A DNA stretch of 64,000 nt from Amycolatopsis marina (lineage in GTDB: Bacteria; Actinomycetota; Actinomycetes; Mycobacteriales; Pseudonocardiaceae): contig NZ_FOKG01000004.1 of the NCBI RefSeq assembly GCF_900111885.1, forward strand, positions 62,001 through 126,000, written 5' to 3'. Position 1 is the stretch's first letter. Every line of letters starts with the position of its first letter. The translations under genes were made by a program, and so were the position numbers. Of the stretch, positions 25,294-36,164 are shown one piece after another. The notes below the pieces were generated by a model. It ran no database searches, was not told the DNA's origin, and saw only the letters and a program-made list of their open reading frames with translations.

Positions 25294-25360
25294 TCTTGTT
25301 CTCCTAGGGTCACGCGATCCGCAGGCGTTGTTTTCCGCGGAACGCTACGACTGCGGGGTT

Positions 25361-26362
25361 CTACGACCGCAGAGACACGGTGGTCGCCCTGACCACCAGC
25401 GACGGGTGCAGCAGGTGCCGCACCGGTTCGGCGCGGACGCCGCGAACGCGCTCCAGCAGTGCCTCGACGGCCAGCCGTCCCATTTCGGTGCGCGGTTGGT
25501 CCACCGTGGTCAGGGACACGTGCTTGAGCGCGGCGAGTGAGGTGTTGTCGTAACCGACCACCGATACGTCCTCGGGGACGCGCAGTCCGGCCTCTTCGAA
25601 GGCGGAGATGGCGCCGACAGCATTGAAGTCGTTGCCCGCGAACACCGCGGTGGGCAGCGGTACCCCTGCGGCGAGCAGCTCGCGCACGGCCTTCTCCCCC
25701 GCGGTGTCGGTGTGCTCGCTGCGGATGACCAGCGGCTCGAGCCCGTGACGGGCCATCGCGGCTCGGTAGCCCCTGCGGCGGGCCGCGGACGTGGCAGCCC
25801 CGTCTCCGTCGAAATGCGCGATTCGCCGGTGGCCCAAGCCGACAAGGTGGTCGATCGCCAACGTCGCGCCGGCCTCGGCGTCGTCGTTCACGGTGTCCAC
25901 GGTCGGCAGTCGCGAGGTGCGGGAGACCAGGACCACGGGACACTGCCGGGCGGCTTCCTCGATGGCCGCCGCGGGCAGCACCGGGGAGAGGAGCACGACG
26001 CCCGCGGGACGAAACGACAGCAGGCTCAGCAACGCGGACCGCTCCCGGCTCGGCCTCCTGCCACCGGTGTTGAGCACCAGATGGAACCCGGCGGCGCTGG
26101 CCGCGGCGTCGAGCCCTTCCACCACCTCGGCGAAGAAGGCGTTGCGCAGGTCCGACACCATCACACCGAGCACGGTGGAGGTTCGGCTGGCCAGCGAACT
26201 GGCCAGCACATGTGGCTGGTAGCCCAGTTCCGCGGCGGCCTCGAGCACCGCGGCCCTGCGCTGATCACTCACCTTGGGTGAACCACGCATGACCAGCGAC
26301 ACCAGCGCACGGGACACTCCTGCCCGCGCGGCCACATCCTCCATGGTCGGTCGGACCACCAT
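25361..26362 (-). CDS. LacI-family repressor of the inositol locus
   Basis: 333-residue LacI/GalR repressor. The helix-turn-helix is TMEDVAARAGVSRALVSLVM and the hinge ends near LASSLASR. The periplasmic-binding-like ligand core follows (VLGVMVSDLRNAFFAEVVEGL; VFAGNDFNAVGAISAFEEAG; VSVVGYDN). The ATG at 26362 has GGGGAGG upstream; an ATG at 26392 is weaker. Its promoter region holds the 31-bp double operator shared with the divergent catabolic operon, so it most likely represses both, with an inositol metabolite as inducer. Confidence 0.9.
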   Translation of the reverse strand: MVVRPTMEDVAARAGVSRALVSLVMRGSPKVSDQRRAAVLEAAAELGYQPHVLASSLASRTSTVLGVMVSDLRNAFFAEVVEGLDAAASAAGFHLVLNTGGRRPSRERSALLSLLSFRPAGVVLLSPVLPAAAIEEAARQCPVVLVSRTSRLPTVDTVNDDAEAGATLAIDHLVGLGHRRIAHFDGDGAATSAARRRGYRAAMARHGLEPLVIRSEHTDTAGEKAVRELLAAGVPLPTAVFAGNDFNAVGAISAFEEAGLRVPEDVSVVGYDNTSLAALKHVSLTTVDQPRTEMGRLAVEALLERVRGVRAEPVRHLLHPSLVVRATTVSLRS

Positions 26363-26414
26363 GCCTCCCCGCCGGAAATCCTCCCTTGACACTGCTGTGA
26401 CGCAGGCTACATCC

Positions 26415-26445
26415 TTGGAGCGCTCTAATCAATAGAGCGCTCCAA
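26415..26445. promoter_or_regulatory. 31-bp perfect dyad, double LacI operator
   Basis: TTGGAGCGCTCTA, five bases, TAGAGCGCTCCAA: a 13-5-13 perfect inverted repeat. Each arm contains GAGCGCTC, itself a palindrome with the central CG typical of LacI-family operators, so two repressor dimers 18 bp apart could bind. It lies 52 bases from the LacI start and 27 bases from the iolE-like start. Confidence 0.75.
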
Positions 26446-26471
26446 CGCTCGGCTCGCGGGAGAGGCCTCTG

Positions 26472-27362
26472 ATGACAACGTCCACGACGTCCGACATCCG
26501 CATCGCCGCCGCCCCGATCTCCTGGGGTGTGTGCGAAGTGCCCGGCTGGGGCCGGGTGCTCGACGCGCCAACGGTACTCCGCCAGATGTCCGAACTCGGC
26601 GTTCGGGCCACCGAACTCGGACCGCCCGGCTACCTGCCCCGGGACCCGGCCGAACTGCGGGCGCTGCTGGAGACCCATCGGCTGAGCCTGGTCGGTGGCT
26701 TTCTCGCCGTGCCACTGCACGAACGACCCGAGGACGCCGTGCGCGCCGCGGCCGACTCGGCCGCGTTGTTCGCCGCGTGTGGCGCCGACGTCCTCGTGCT
26801 GGCCGCCGCGACCGGCCTGGCCGGTTATGACGATCGGCCCGCGCTGACCGAGCAGCAGTGGCAGACGCTCGTCAGGGCCGCGGGAGAGGTGGCAGACAAG
26901 GCCGCACGGCACGGCCTGCGCACGGTGCTGCATCCGCACATCGGCACGCATGTCGAGACCCTCGTCGAGGTGGAGCGTTTCCTCGCCGACTCGGATCTGT
27001 CGCTGTGCCTGGACACCGGTCATCTGATGATCGGCGGCACCGACCCGGTGGACCTGGCCAAACGCCATCCCGACAGGGTGGCTCACCTGCATCTGAAGGA
27101 CGTGCGAGCCGACCTCGCCGACCGGGTGCGCAGCGGTGAGATCGGCTATCAGGCCGCGGTTGCCGAAGGCCTGTACGCCCCGCTCGGTGACGGTGACGTC
27201 GACATCGAAGCCATGGTCAGGTTCGTGCACGAGGCTGGTTACGACGGGTGGTATGTGCTGGAGCAGGACACGGCTCTCGCCGAGGACGGCCCACTCGACC
27301 GGCCACAGCGCGACACAGCACGAAGCCTGGCACGACTTGCCCGGATACTCGACCGACTCTGA
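26472..27362 (+). CDS. iolE: TIM-barrel isomerase/epimerase, inosose dehydratase-like (IolE)
   Basis: 296-residue xylose-isomerase-like TIM barrel. It opens with IAAAPISWGVCEVPGWG, typical of actinobacterial inosose dehydratases, and has the metal-site pattern of this fold: HPHIGTHVET, LCLDTGHLMIGG, HLHLKDV and a late Glu (YVLEQDTAL). Inosose dehydratase removes water from scyllo-inosose to give the trihydroxycyclohexanedione that IolD hydrolyses. An IolI/IolH-type isomerase is the alternative. It is the first gene right of the LacI operator, 25 bases upstream of the binding-protein gene. Confidence 0.8.
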   Translation: MTTSTTSDIRIAAAPISWGVCEVPGWGRVLDAPTVLRQMSELGVRATELGPPGYLPRDPAELRALLETHRLSLVGGFLAVPLHERPEDAVRAAADSAALFAACGADVLVLAAATGLAGYDDRPALTEQQWQTLVRAAGEVADKAARHGLRTVLHPHIGTHVETLVEVERFLADSDLSLCLDTGHLMIGGTDPVDLAKRHPDRVAHLHLKDVRADLADRVRSGEIGYQAAVAEGLYAPLGDGDVDIEAMVRFVHEAGYDGWYVLEQDTALAEDGPLDRPQRDTARSLARLARILDRL

Positions 27363-27387
27363 GGTTCCCGTCGAAACAGGAGTGACA

Positions 27388-28413
27388 ATGGCGTCAACGA
27401 AATCTGTCCTGTCCCGATCCAGCCGTCCCACTCGGTTCCCCCGGCTGACCCGATTGCTGGCACTGGCCGCGGGCGGGCTGTTGCTCGCCGCGTGCAGCGG
27501 GCCCGGCGGCGAACAGAAAGGTGAGGAAGCAGCGCAGAACCAACCCGCGGACGGCGCCCTGCGCGTGGCGGTGATCTCGCACGGCACCGCGGGTGACGCG
27601 TTCTGGAACGTGGTGAAGAACGGCGCCGAGGCCGCCGGCAGGGACCTCGGCGTACAGGTCGAGTACAACTCCGACGGTGACCCCGGCAACCAGGCCAAAC
27701 TGATCGACAATGCCGTTGCCCAGGATGTCGGCGGCCTGGTGGTCTCGATGGCCAATCCGACGGCGCTACGCACCTCCATCCAGAACGCGGTGAACGCGGG
27801 GATCCCGGTGATCACCATCAACTCCGGCGACGAGCAGAGCGCCGAGTTCGGCGCGCTCACCCACGTCGGGCAGAACGAGACCATCGCAGGTGAGAACGCG
27901 GGGAGCAAATTCAAGGAACTGGGTAAGTCCAAGCTGCTCTGCGTGATCCACGAGGCGGGCAACATCGGCCAGAACCAGCGCTGTGACGGCGCCCGCGAGG
28001 GCTTCGGGAGCGACGTGCAGACCCTGCAGGTCGACATCAACAACCCGGCCGACGTGGAGTCGCGGATCAGGGGTGCGGTACAGACCGATCCGGCGATCGA
28101 CGCCGTCCTCGCGCTGAACTCCCAGGTGGCTGCCCGCGCGGTGACCGCGATCCAGGCCGCCGGGTCGGCGGCGGAGGTCGCGACGTTCGACCTGAACTCC
28201 GACGTGGTGGCCGCGATAAAGTCGGGAGACGTGCTGTTCGCCGTGGACCAGCAACAGTACCTGCAGGGCTACCTGCCGGTCTCCCTGCTCAAGCTGTACC
28301 GGGACAACGCGAACGTCGTCGGTGGCGGTAAGCCCGTACTGACCGGCCCCGACCTGGTCGAGAAGGACGACGTCGACCGGATCGGACAGTTCGTGGAGCG
28401 GGGTACCCGATGA
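27388..28413 (+). CDS. Sugar ABC transporter substrate-binding lipoprotein
   Basis: 341-residue type I periplasmic binding protein. The signal peptide ends in the lipobox LLAAC (about residue 35). The mature part is RbsB-like: [54 protein letters not shown] and [31 protein letters not shown]. Within this operon it should capture myo-inositol or a derivative. The ATG at 27388 has ACAGGAGTG upstream. Its stop overlaps the permease start (28410-28413). Confidence 0.9.
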   Translation: MASTKSVLSRSSRPTRFPRLTRLLALAAGGLLLAACSGPGGEQKGEEAAQNQPADGALRVAVISHGTAGDAFWNVVKNGAEAAGRDLGVQVEYNSDGDPGNQAKLIDNAVAQDVGGLVVSMANPTALRTSIQNAVNAGIPVITINSGDEQSAEFGALTHVGQNETIAGENAGSKFKELGKSKLLCVIHEAGNIGQNQRCDGAREGFGSDVQTLQVDINNPADVESRIRGAVQTDPAIDAVLALNSQVAARAVTAIQAAGSAAEVATFDLNSDVVAAIKSGDVLFAVDQQQYLQGYLPVSLLKLYRDNANVVGGGKPVLTGPDLVEKDDVDRIGQFVERGTR

Positions 28414-29449
28414 CGGTGACCGCGCCGCCGCCCGTCGACGAGCGCATGGCCACCCCGCGGTTGCTGGACCGGCTCATCGTCCGGCCGGAGATCGGCGCGT
28501 TGCTCGGCGCCGTGGTGGTGTTCGTGTTCTTCTCCGTGGTCACCGACCAGTTCCTCAGCCCGAGCGGGGTGGCGACCTGGCTGGACGACTCGTCCACGCT
28601 GGGCATCATGGCCGTTGGCGTGGCCATGCTGATGATCGGCGGCGAGTTCGACCTTTCCGCGGGCGTGATGACGGCCTCCACCGCTCTGGTAACCGCGACA
28701 CTGGCCACACAGGCAGGCTGGAACGTCTGGCTCGCACTGCTGGCGTCGCTGGTGTTCGCGCTCGGCGTGGGTGCGTTCAACGGCTGGCTGGTGATGCGCA
28801 CCGGCCTGCACAGCTTCATCGTTACCCTCGGCACGTTCCTCGCCCTGCAAGGACTCAACCTGGGCGTCACCCGACTCGTGACCGGCACCGTGCAGGTGTC
28901 CGGCATGCGGGCGACCGAAGGCTACGAAACCGCGGGACTGGTTTTCGCCTCCACAGTGGACTTCGCAGGCACGTCGTTCCAGATCTCGATTCTGTGGTGG
29001 ATCGGCTTCGCTGCTCTCGCCGCGCTGATCCTGGTGCGTACCCGGTTCGGCAACTGGATCTTCGCCGTCGGCGGCGCGCCGCTGAGTGCCCGTGCGGTCG
29101 GGGTTCCGCTGGTACGTACCAAGATCATGCTGTTCATGACCACCGCGCTGGCTGCCTGGCTGGTCGGTTCGATCAACGTGCTGCGCTTCGCCAGTGTGCA
29201 GGCCAACCAGGGCATCGGGCTGGAACTGCAGTTCATCGTCGCCGCCGTGGTCGGCGGCTGCCTGCTCACCGGCGGATTCGGCTCGGCTATCGGCGCCGCG
29301 ATCGGTGCGCTGATCTTCGGCATGGCCCGGCAGGGCATCGTGTTCGCCCGCTGGGACAGCGACTGGTTCATGCTCTTCCTCGGCGTGATGCTGCTGGCCG
29401 CGGTGCTGGTGAACAACACGTTCCGGCGCAGAGCGGAGAGGATACGACG

Positions 29450-29453
<4 letters not shown>
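28410..29453 (+). CDS. Sugar ABC transporter permease (RbsC family)
   Basis: 347-residue inner-membrane permease with roughly nine or ten helices and the family signature [22 protein letters not shown] near the middle. A leader of about 30 residues precedes the first helix. It overlaps its neighbours by four bases on each side (28410-28413 and 29450-29453), so stoichiometry is probably set by coupled translation. Confidence 0.9.
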
Positions 29454-30231
<778 letters not shown>

Positions 30232-30235
<4 letters not shown>

Positions 30236-31167
30236 CACTGGAGGCGCTGACGATAGGCAGGGTCGGGGTGGACCTCTACCCCGAGCAGAGCGGCGTTCCG
30301 CTGGCCGAGGTGCGCTCGTTCGCCAAGTCGCTGGGCGGAACGGCGACCAACGTCGCGGTGGCGGCCGCGCGACTCGGCAGGCGCAGCGCCGTGCTGACCA
30401 AGGTGGGTCAGGACGGCTTCGGCGACTACGTGCGCTCCGCGCTGCGGGAGTTCGGCGTCCGCGCCGATCACGTCGGCACCGCCGAACACCTGCACACCCC
30501 GGTCGTGTTCTGCGCACTGGACCCGCCGGAGGACCCACCACTGCTGTTCTACCGTTCCCCGATCGCACCCGACCTCACACTCGGCGAGGATGACGTGCCA
30601 TGGGAAGTGGTGCGCCAGGTACCGCTGCTCTGGGTCACCGGCACCGGGGTGTGCACCGAACCCGCGCGTAGCACCCAGCGCAAGATTCTGGAGCACCGCG
30701 CGCGCCGTGCGGAGACCGTACTGGACCTGGACTACCGCCCCATGTTCTGGCCCGACCGGGCCACCGCTCGCCGGGAGATCGGGGCGCTGCTCGACCATGT
30801 GACGGTGGCCGTGGGCAACCGCACCGAGGCCGAGGTCGCCGTGGGCAGCGCGGATCCGGACGAGGCGGCGCGCCGGATGCTCGAACGCGGGGTGCGGTTG
30901 GCCATCATCAAGATGGGCGGAGACGGCGTGCTGGTGTCCACTCCGGATGGTTCGTGGAGGGTGGCGCCGCGACCCGTGCCGGTCGTGTGTGGACTTGGCG
31001 CGGGCGATGGATTCGGCGGTGCGCTGGTACACGGCCTGCTGTCCGGCTGGGATCCGGTTCGCATCGCCCACTACGCCAACGCCGCGGGTGCGCTGGTCGC
31101 CTCCCGGCTCGCCTGTGCCGACGCCATGCCCACAGGGCAGGAGATCGAGGAGTTGCTGAGCCGATGA
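30232..31167 (+). CDS. iolC: 5-dehydro-2-deoxygluconokinase
   Basis: 311-residue PfkB-family kinase that phosphorylates 5-dehydro-2-deoxy-D-gluconate in inositol breakdown. It shows the IolC-type N-terminus ([13 protein letters not shown]), the PfkB signature 1 ([18 protein letters not shown]), and signature 2 with the catalytic Asp ([18 protein letters not shown]). The stretch [10 protein letters not shown] is also IolC-like. Overlaps the ATPase gene and the aldolase gene by four bases each. Confidence 0.92.
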
Positions 31168-32057
31168 TTTCCGAAGCACGCTGGCGGGAACTGCTGCGAA
31201 CACGTGCGACCGACCCGTCCGCGGTAGCCCGCGCCTACGCCGCCCGGCGCAGGCGTCCTTCCCTGCTGTCCGGCAACGGCACGCTGTTCCTCGTCGCGGC
31301 CGACCATCCGGCGCGCGGTGCGCTCGGCGTCGGTGACGACCCGTTGGCGATGGCCGATCGGCGCTCGCTACTGGAGCGGCTGCTCGTCGCGCTCGCGCAT
31401 CCCGCGGTCGACGGCCTGCTCGGCACCCCCGACATCGTCGAGGAGTTGCTGCTGCTGGACGCGCTGCACGACAAGGTGGTGATCGGCTCGATGAACCGGG
31501 GCGGGCTGGCCGGCGCCGACTGGGAGATCGACGACCGGTTCACCGGCTACACCGCGCGGGCGATCGCCGAGCGCGGGCTGGACGGCGGAAAGATGCTGCT
31601 GCGGCTGGTGGACTCCGACCCAGGGACGGTGCCGACCCTGCATTCGTGCGCGCTGGCGGTGTCCGAGCTCGCCGCGCGCGGATTGCTGGCGATGGTCGAA
31701 CCCCTCCCCTACGAGGCACAGCCCGGCGGGGCGCTGCGACTGCGTCGCGATGCCGCCGGACTGGCCAGGGCGGTCACCGTCGCGTCCGGACTCGGCGAGA
31801 CCTCGGCGCACACATGGCTCAAGCTGCCCGCGCCCGAGGACGATGTGGCGTTGAACGCGACGACACTGCCGATGGTCGTGCTCGGCGGGGTGCCCTCGGC
31901 CGATGCGGCTGCTGATCTCAGGTCCTGGGGCAGGGCGCTGCGGCACCCCGGGGTAAGGGGCCTCGTGGTGGGCCGCGCCTTGCTCTATCCGCCCGATGGT
32001 GATGTGGGTGCCGCGGTGGACGCGGCGGCGAAAGTACTGGAGGCGGCTGATGAGTGA
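31164..32057 (+). CDS. Cgl0159-type (beta/alpha)8 aldolase of inositol catabolism
   Basis: 297-residue TIM-barrel protein of the Cgl0159 family, found in actinobacterial inositol operons between iolC and iolB. It most likely does the job of IolJ, splitting 2-deoxy-5-keto-gluconate 6-phosphate into DHAP and malonate semialdehyde; this is inferred from position and fold. Visible stretches are LFLVAADHPARGALG, KVVIGSMNRGGLAGADWE, GGKMLLRLVDSD and SAHTWLKLPAPED, the Lys of the last being a Schiff-base candidate. It overlaps iolC by four bases and iolB by eight. Confidence 0.85.
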   Translation: MISEARWRELLRTRATDPSAVARAYAARRRRPSLLSGNGTLFLVAADHPARGALGVGDDPLAMADRRSLLERLLVALAHPAVDGLLGTPDIVEELLLLDALHDKVVIGSMNRGGLAGADWEIDDRFTGYTARAIAERGLDGGKMLLRLVDSDPGTVPTLHSCALAVSELAARGLLAMVEPLPYEAQPGGALRLRRDAAGLARAVTVASGLGETSAHTWLKLPAPEDDVALNATTLPMVVLGGVPSADAAADLRSWGRALRHPGVRGLVVGRALLYPPDGDVGAAVDAAAKVLEAADE

Positions 32058-32919
32058 ACTCCACCATCCATCAGGGACACTGCGGGACACGGACGACCCG
32101 GTGCTGCTGACGCCGGAGCAGGCGGGCTGGCGCTACACCGGGCTGCGGGTGCTACGGCTGGCTCCCGGTGTTCCGCGGACCATCGAGACCGGCGAGTTCG
32201 AGGCCTTCGTCCTGCCGCTGTCCGGGGGCTGCACGGTCAGCGTCGACGGACACCGGTTCGTGCTGCGAGGCCGGGACTCGGTGTTCAGCAGGGTCACCGA
32301 CTTCGGCTACGTGCCGCGGGATGCGGTGGTCGAGTTGTTCGCCGCGGACGGCGCCGAGGTGGCTCTGCCGATGGCTCGCTGCACCCGCAGGCTCGCGCCC
32401 CGCTACGGCCCCGCGGAGGGAGTCCCGGTCGAGGTGCGCGGCGCGGGAAGGGCCACTCGGCAGGTGACGAACTTCGGTGTCCCCGGGGTGTGGGACCACG
32501 CGGACAAGCTGAACGCCTGCGAACTGATCACCCCGGACGGCAACTGGTCGTCCTATCCCCCGCACAAGCACGACGAGGCGAGCGAATGCGAGGTGGTCAA
32601 CGAGGAGGTTTACTACTTCCGGATCTCCGGCGCGGGTGGTTTCGGGTTGCACCGGACCTATACGGCCGATGGTGAGCTGGACGAGAACGTGGCCGTCCGC
32701 GACGGCGACGTTTTCCTGATCCCCAGGGGCTATCACGGGCCGTGTGTCGCGGCGCCGGGCTACCCGATGTACTACCTGAACGTGCTGGCCGGGCCGGCCG
32801 AGGAGCGCTCGATGGCGTTCTGCGACGACCCGGCGCACAGCTGGGTCCGCGACACCTGGCGGCAGCAGGAACCGGACCAACGGTGCCCGGTGACGAGCAC
32901 GGAAGGGGTGGCCCGATGA
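32050..32919 (+). CDS. iolB: 5-deoxy-glucuronate isomerase
   Basis: 289-residue bicupin that isomerises 5-deoxy-glucuronate to 5-dehydro-2-deoxygluconate. The C-terminal cupin has the metal-site motif WSSYPPHKHDE, with Glu in EVVNEEVYYFRI and His in PRGYHGPCVAAPGYPMYYLN. The ATG at 32050 lies inside the end of the aldolase gene (ATGAGTGA) and its stop overlaps iolD (32916-32919). Confidence 0.93.
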   Translation: MSELHHPSGTLRDTDDPVLLTPEQAGWRYTGLRVLRLAPGVPRTIETGEFEAFVLPLSGGCTVSVDGHRFVLRGRDSVFSRVTDFGYVPRDAVVELFAADGAEVALPMARCTRRLAPRYGPAEGVPVEVRGAGRATRQVTNFGVPGVWDHADKLNACELITPDGNWSSYPPHKHDEASECEVVNEEVYYFRISGAGGFGLHRTYTADGELDENVAVRDGDVFLIPRGYHGPCVAAPGYPMYYLNVLAGPAEERSMAFCDDPAHSWVRDTWRQQEPDQRCPVTSTEGVAR

Positions 32920-34754
32920 GACTCACCACGGCGCAGGCGCTGGTGCGCTGGATGCTGGCGCAGCGTTCGGAGCTGCTGGACGGCACCCTTGTGCCGCTTT
33001 TTCCCGGGGTTTTCGCGATCTTCGGGCACGGCAACGTGCTCGGCCTCGGCAGCGCGCTGGCGGAACACCGGCAGGAGCTGCCGGTTTGGCGCGGGCACAG
33101 CGAACAGGGGATGGCGCTGGCCGCGGTGGGGTACGCGCGGGCCACGCAACGCCGTCAGGTGGCCGTGGTGACCTCCTCCATCGGACCCGGTGCGCTGAAC
33201 ATGGTCACGGCGGCGGGCGTGGCGCACGCCAACCGCCTGCCGGTGCTGCTGTTGCCCGGTGACACCTTCGCGGGCCGCGCACCGGATCCGGTGCTGCAGC
33301 AGGTGGAGCATTTCGGTGACCCGACGGCGACGGTGAACGACGCGTTCCGGTCGGTGAGCCGCTACTTCGACCGGATTCTTCGGCCCGAACAGCTGATCGC
33401 GACGTTGCCACAGGTGGCCAGGGTGCTCACCGACCCCGCCGACTGTGGCCCGGTCACCCTGGCACTGCCGCAGGACGTGCAGGCCGAGACGTTCGACTTC
33501 CCGGATGCGCTGTTCGCGCCACGGCTGCACCGGGTACCACGACCGCGACCGGACCAGCGTTCACTGGCCGATGCGGCGGACGTACTCCGGACAGCGCGAC
33601 GGCCACTGCTGGTGCTGGGCGGCGGGGTCCGCTACTCGGGCGCTGCGGGCCGGGCACTGCGGTTCGCCGAGCAGCACGGAGTTCCGGTCACCGAGACCAC
33701 GGCGGGCCGCACCCTGGTGCCGCACGAACATCCGCTGCACGCGGGACCGCTGGGCATCACCGGGTCGGCCTCGGCGAACACGCTGGCCGCCGAGGCCGAT
33801 GTCGTGCTGGCGGTGGGCACCCGGCTACAGGACTTCACCACCGCGTCCTGGACGGTGTTCTCCCCCGGCGTCCGGCTGGTGGCACTCAACACCGCCCGGT
33901 TCGACGCCGTGAAGCACGGCGCGATCGCCGTGGTCGGTGACGCCGACGCGAGTCTTGCGGAGCTGACCGGGCTGCTGGCGCAGTGGCGCACCGAAGAGGA
34001 CTGGTCGGCGCGCGCGGCCGTCGAGCGAACCCGGTGGGACACGCACATCGACGTACTGCGTGCGGCAACTGGTGACCTGCCCACGTACGCACAGGTCGTG
34101 GGGGTGGTCAACGATCATTCCGGGCCCGGAGACTACGTGATGACAGCGTCCGGCGGGCTGCCAGGAGAGCTGATCGGCGGCTGGCGGGCCACCGGAGTGT
34201 CCACTATGGATGTCGAGTACGGATTCTCCTGTATGGGCTACGAGCTGGCCGGAGCCTGGGGCGCGGCGATGGCCCTGCCCGATGCCGTGGTGACCACCCT
34301 CGTCGGCGACGGTTCGTACCTGATGCTCAACTCCGAGTTGTTCTCCGCGGCGTTCGCCGGCCATCCTTTCGTGGCGGTGGTGTGCGACAACGACGGGTAC
34401 GCGGTGATCGCCCGACTGCAGGAGGCGCAGGGCGGCCGTCCCTTCAACAACCTGTACGCCGACTGCCGCAGCGAACACCCGGACCCGCCGCGCGCCGACT
34501 TCGCCGCGCACGCACGCGCACTGGGCTGCGTGGTGTTCTCCGCCGAGTCGACCGAGGACCTCGCCACTGCCTATCGCAAGGCGCGGGAGGCTGCGCTGGA
34601 GCGGCGGCGGCCCGCTGTCGTCGTGATCCGTACCCATCCGGCGGCCTGGACCGAGGCGGGCGCATGGTGGGAGGTGGGTGTGCCGGAGCACCTGTCCGGC
34701 CACGCCGATCTCACCGCCCGCAAGGCCACGCAGTTGCGCCATCTGCCCCCGTGA
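32916..34754 (+). CDS. iolD: 3D-(3,5/4)-trihydroxycyclohexane-1,2-dione acylhydrolase (decyclizing)
   Basis: 612-residue thiamine-diphosphate enzyme that opens the inositol-derived ring to 5-deoxy-glucuronate. The N-terminal PYR domain has the activating Glu in GHSEQGMALAAVGYA (about 60), a central Rossmann-like domain covers about 210-350, and the C-terminal TPP domain has VGDGSYLMLNSELFSAA with Mg-binding residues and DNDGYAVI. Last gene of the operon. iolA (methylmalonate-semialdehyde dehydrogenase), which should follow, is not in the window. Confidence 0.93.
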   Translation: MRLTTAQALVRWMLAQRSELLDGTLVPLFPGVFAIFGHGNVLGLGSALAEHRQELPVWRGHSEQGMALAAVGYARATQRRQVAVVTSSIGPGALNMVTAAGVAHANRLPVLLLPGDTFAGRAPDPVLQQVEHFGDPTATVNDAFRSVSRYFDRILRPEQLIATLPQVARVLTDPADCGPVTLALPQDVQAETFDFPDALFAPRLHRVPRPRPDQRSLADAADVLRTARRPLLVLGGGVRYSGAAGRALRFAEQHGVPVTETTAGRTLVPHEHPLHAGPLGITGSASANTLAAEADVVLAVGTRLQDFTTASWTVFSPGVRLVALNTARFDAVKHGAIAVVGDADASLAELTGLLAQWRTEEDWSARAAVERTRWDTHIDVLRAATGDLPTYAQVVGVVNDHSGPGDYVMTASGGLPGELIGGWRATGVSTMDVEYGFSCMGYELAGAWGAAMALPDAVVTTLVGDGSYLMLNSELFSAAFAGHPFVAVVCDNDGYAVIARLQEAQGGRPFNNLYADCRSEHPDPPRADFAAHARALGCVVFSAESTEDLATAYRKAREAALERRRPAVVVIRTHPAAWTEAGAWWEVGVPEHLSGHADLTARKATQLRHLPP

Positions 34755-34824
34755 GGCGGGCCTGCTCAGCCACCGGAGTGTGCTCCCATCGAGGATGACG
34801 AGGCGTTCGAACTCCTGGACTTGC

Positions 34825-34837
34825 TAATCTTGACAAG
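34825..34837 (+). promoter_or_regulatory. Leaderless promoter of the TetR gene with partial dyad
   Basis: TAATCT (34825-34830) is followed after seven bases by the ATG at 34838. CTTG and CAAG flank it as a short inverted repeat, the usual place for autorepression by a TetR protein. Confidence 0.45.
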
Positions 34838-35452
34838 ATGTCCGAGCTAACGCCGCCGCGTCGCAGACGCAGACGAACCGATGCCGACCGCAGTGCCGCC
34901 GCGATTCTGCGAGCGGCCACGGAGGCCTTCGCCACGCAACCGAACGCGAGCGTCGAGGACATCGCCACGGCGGCAGGGGTCAGCAGGCAAACCGTCTACG
35001 CCCACTTCAAGACTCGCGAGATGCTCGTGCACGCCGTGATCGACGACGTCGCCGCCACGGCGGTGGCGGAAATGGCCGACGCGAACCTGGACGAGGGCCC
35101 AGCCGCCGACGCCCTGCTCCGCCTGCTCGACGCGAGCTGGCGGACACTGCAACCCTACCCACTGCTGCTCACTCTCGCCACCAGCACGGTCGGCAGCGAA
35201 GCCGACGGCAACCGGCACGCAGCGGTGTTCGACCATCTCGGCCGAGTACTCGCCAGAGGTCAGGAGTCCGGCGAGTTCAGCCGCGAGGTGTCGGCCGCAT
35301 GGCTCGCGACCGCGATCGTCGCACTCGGCCATGCCGCGGGCAACGAGGTGGCGGCGGGACGGATGACACTCCCGGACGCCACCGCCGAACTGGCCGGCAG
35401 CGTGCTACGCCTCTGCGGCGTCGACCCGCGGACCGTCCCCGGCAGGCGGTAA
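34838..35452 (+). CDS. TetR-family transcriptional regulator
   Basis: 204-residue repressor. The N-terminal helix-turn-helix is SAAAILRAATEAFATQPNAS, VEDIATAAGVSRQTVYAHFKTREMLVHAV (about 20-65, in two parts), and the rest is the ligand-binding helical domain. Convergent with the LysE gene (nine bases between stops), so the target is likely itself or a distant gene. Confidence 0.87.
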   Translation: MSELTPPRRRRRRTDADRSAAAILRAATEAFATQPNASVEDIATAAGVSRQTVYAHFKTREMLVHAVIDDVAATAVAEMADANLDEGPAADALLRLLDASWRTLQPYPLLLTLATSTVGSEADGNRHAAVFDHLGRVLARGQESGEFSREVSAAWLATAIVALGHAAGNEVAAGRMTLPDATAELAGSVLRLCGVDPRTVPGRR

Positions 35453-35461
35453 ACCGTCCAC

Positions 35462-36097
35462 TCAGGTCTGATCCGCGACGAGCCGCACGGCGAGCGCGCC
35501 GAATATCGCCGCGGAAACGCGATCCAGCCAGCGTCGCACGGAAGGACGCCGGAGCAGCAGCGCCGCCAGTGCGCCGGTGGTCAGCCCCACCGTGCCGTCC
35601 ACCGCGAGGCCGACGGCGATGAACACCGCGCCGAGCACCAGGAACTGCGCCCACGCGGGCAATCCGCCCTCGGTCACCAGGAACTGCGGGAAGAACGCCA
35701 GGAAGAAGAGGACCACCTTGGGGTTGGCCAGGTTGGTGAGCACCGCCATCAGGTAGGTCCGCCGCAACGACCGCTCCCCCGCGTGCGGATCCGCGGACCG
35801 CTCCTGTGCCTCCGCCGACGACCGCAGGGTGCTCACCGCCAGGTAGACGAGAAACACCGCTCCGGCGATACGTACCACGTCGAGCACGGCCGGAGCCGCC
35901 TGCAACAACGTACCCAGCCCGAGCGCCGCGGCCACCGTGTGCACGGCCAGTCCCGTGGACATGCCCAGCGCGGCCACCACCCCGGCCCTGCGGCCCTTGG
36001 CGAGGCCGTTCGCGACGATGAACATCATGTCTGGGCCGGGTACGACGCTGATGACGACGGCGACGACCACGAAGGCCATGAGCACGGAGAAGTCCAC
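35462..36097 (-). CDS. LysE-family amino acid exporter
   Basis: 211-residue inner-membrane protein with six predicted helices and the LysE/RhtB signature VVPGPDMMFIVANGLAKGRRAG near the N-terminus. Family members export Lys, Arg, Thr, homoserine or Cys derivatives; the substrate is not shown. A GTG start at 36097 fits the family start (FSVLMAFVVV). Downstream of, but separated from, the benzaldehyde dehydrogenase gene. Confidence 0.87.
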   Translation of the reverse strand: MDFSVLMAFVVVAVVISVVPGPDMMFIVANGLAKGRRAGVVAALGMSTGLAVHTVAAALGLGTLLQAAPAVLDVVRIAGAVFLVYLAVSTLRSSAEAQERSADPHAGERSLRRTYLMAVLTNLANPKVVLFFLAFFPQFLVTEGGLPAWAQFLVLGAVFIAVGLAVDGTVGLTTGALAALLLRRPSVRRWLDRVSAAIFGALAVRLVADQT

Positions 36098-36164
36098 GCC
36101 TCATCCCAGCACACCGAGCCCACTCCGGTGAAACGACTTCCCGGGCACATGGCGGCTTTCGCCC

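Noticed and set aside
25333..25342. TTCCGCGGAA palindrome as a second LacI operator
   Set aside because: It does not match the GAGCGCTC operator and lies between LacI and the dehydrogenase on one transcript; ten-base palindromes of G/C are expected by chance.
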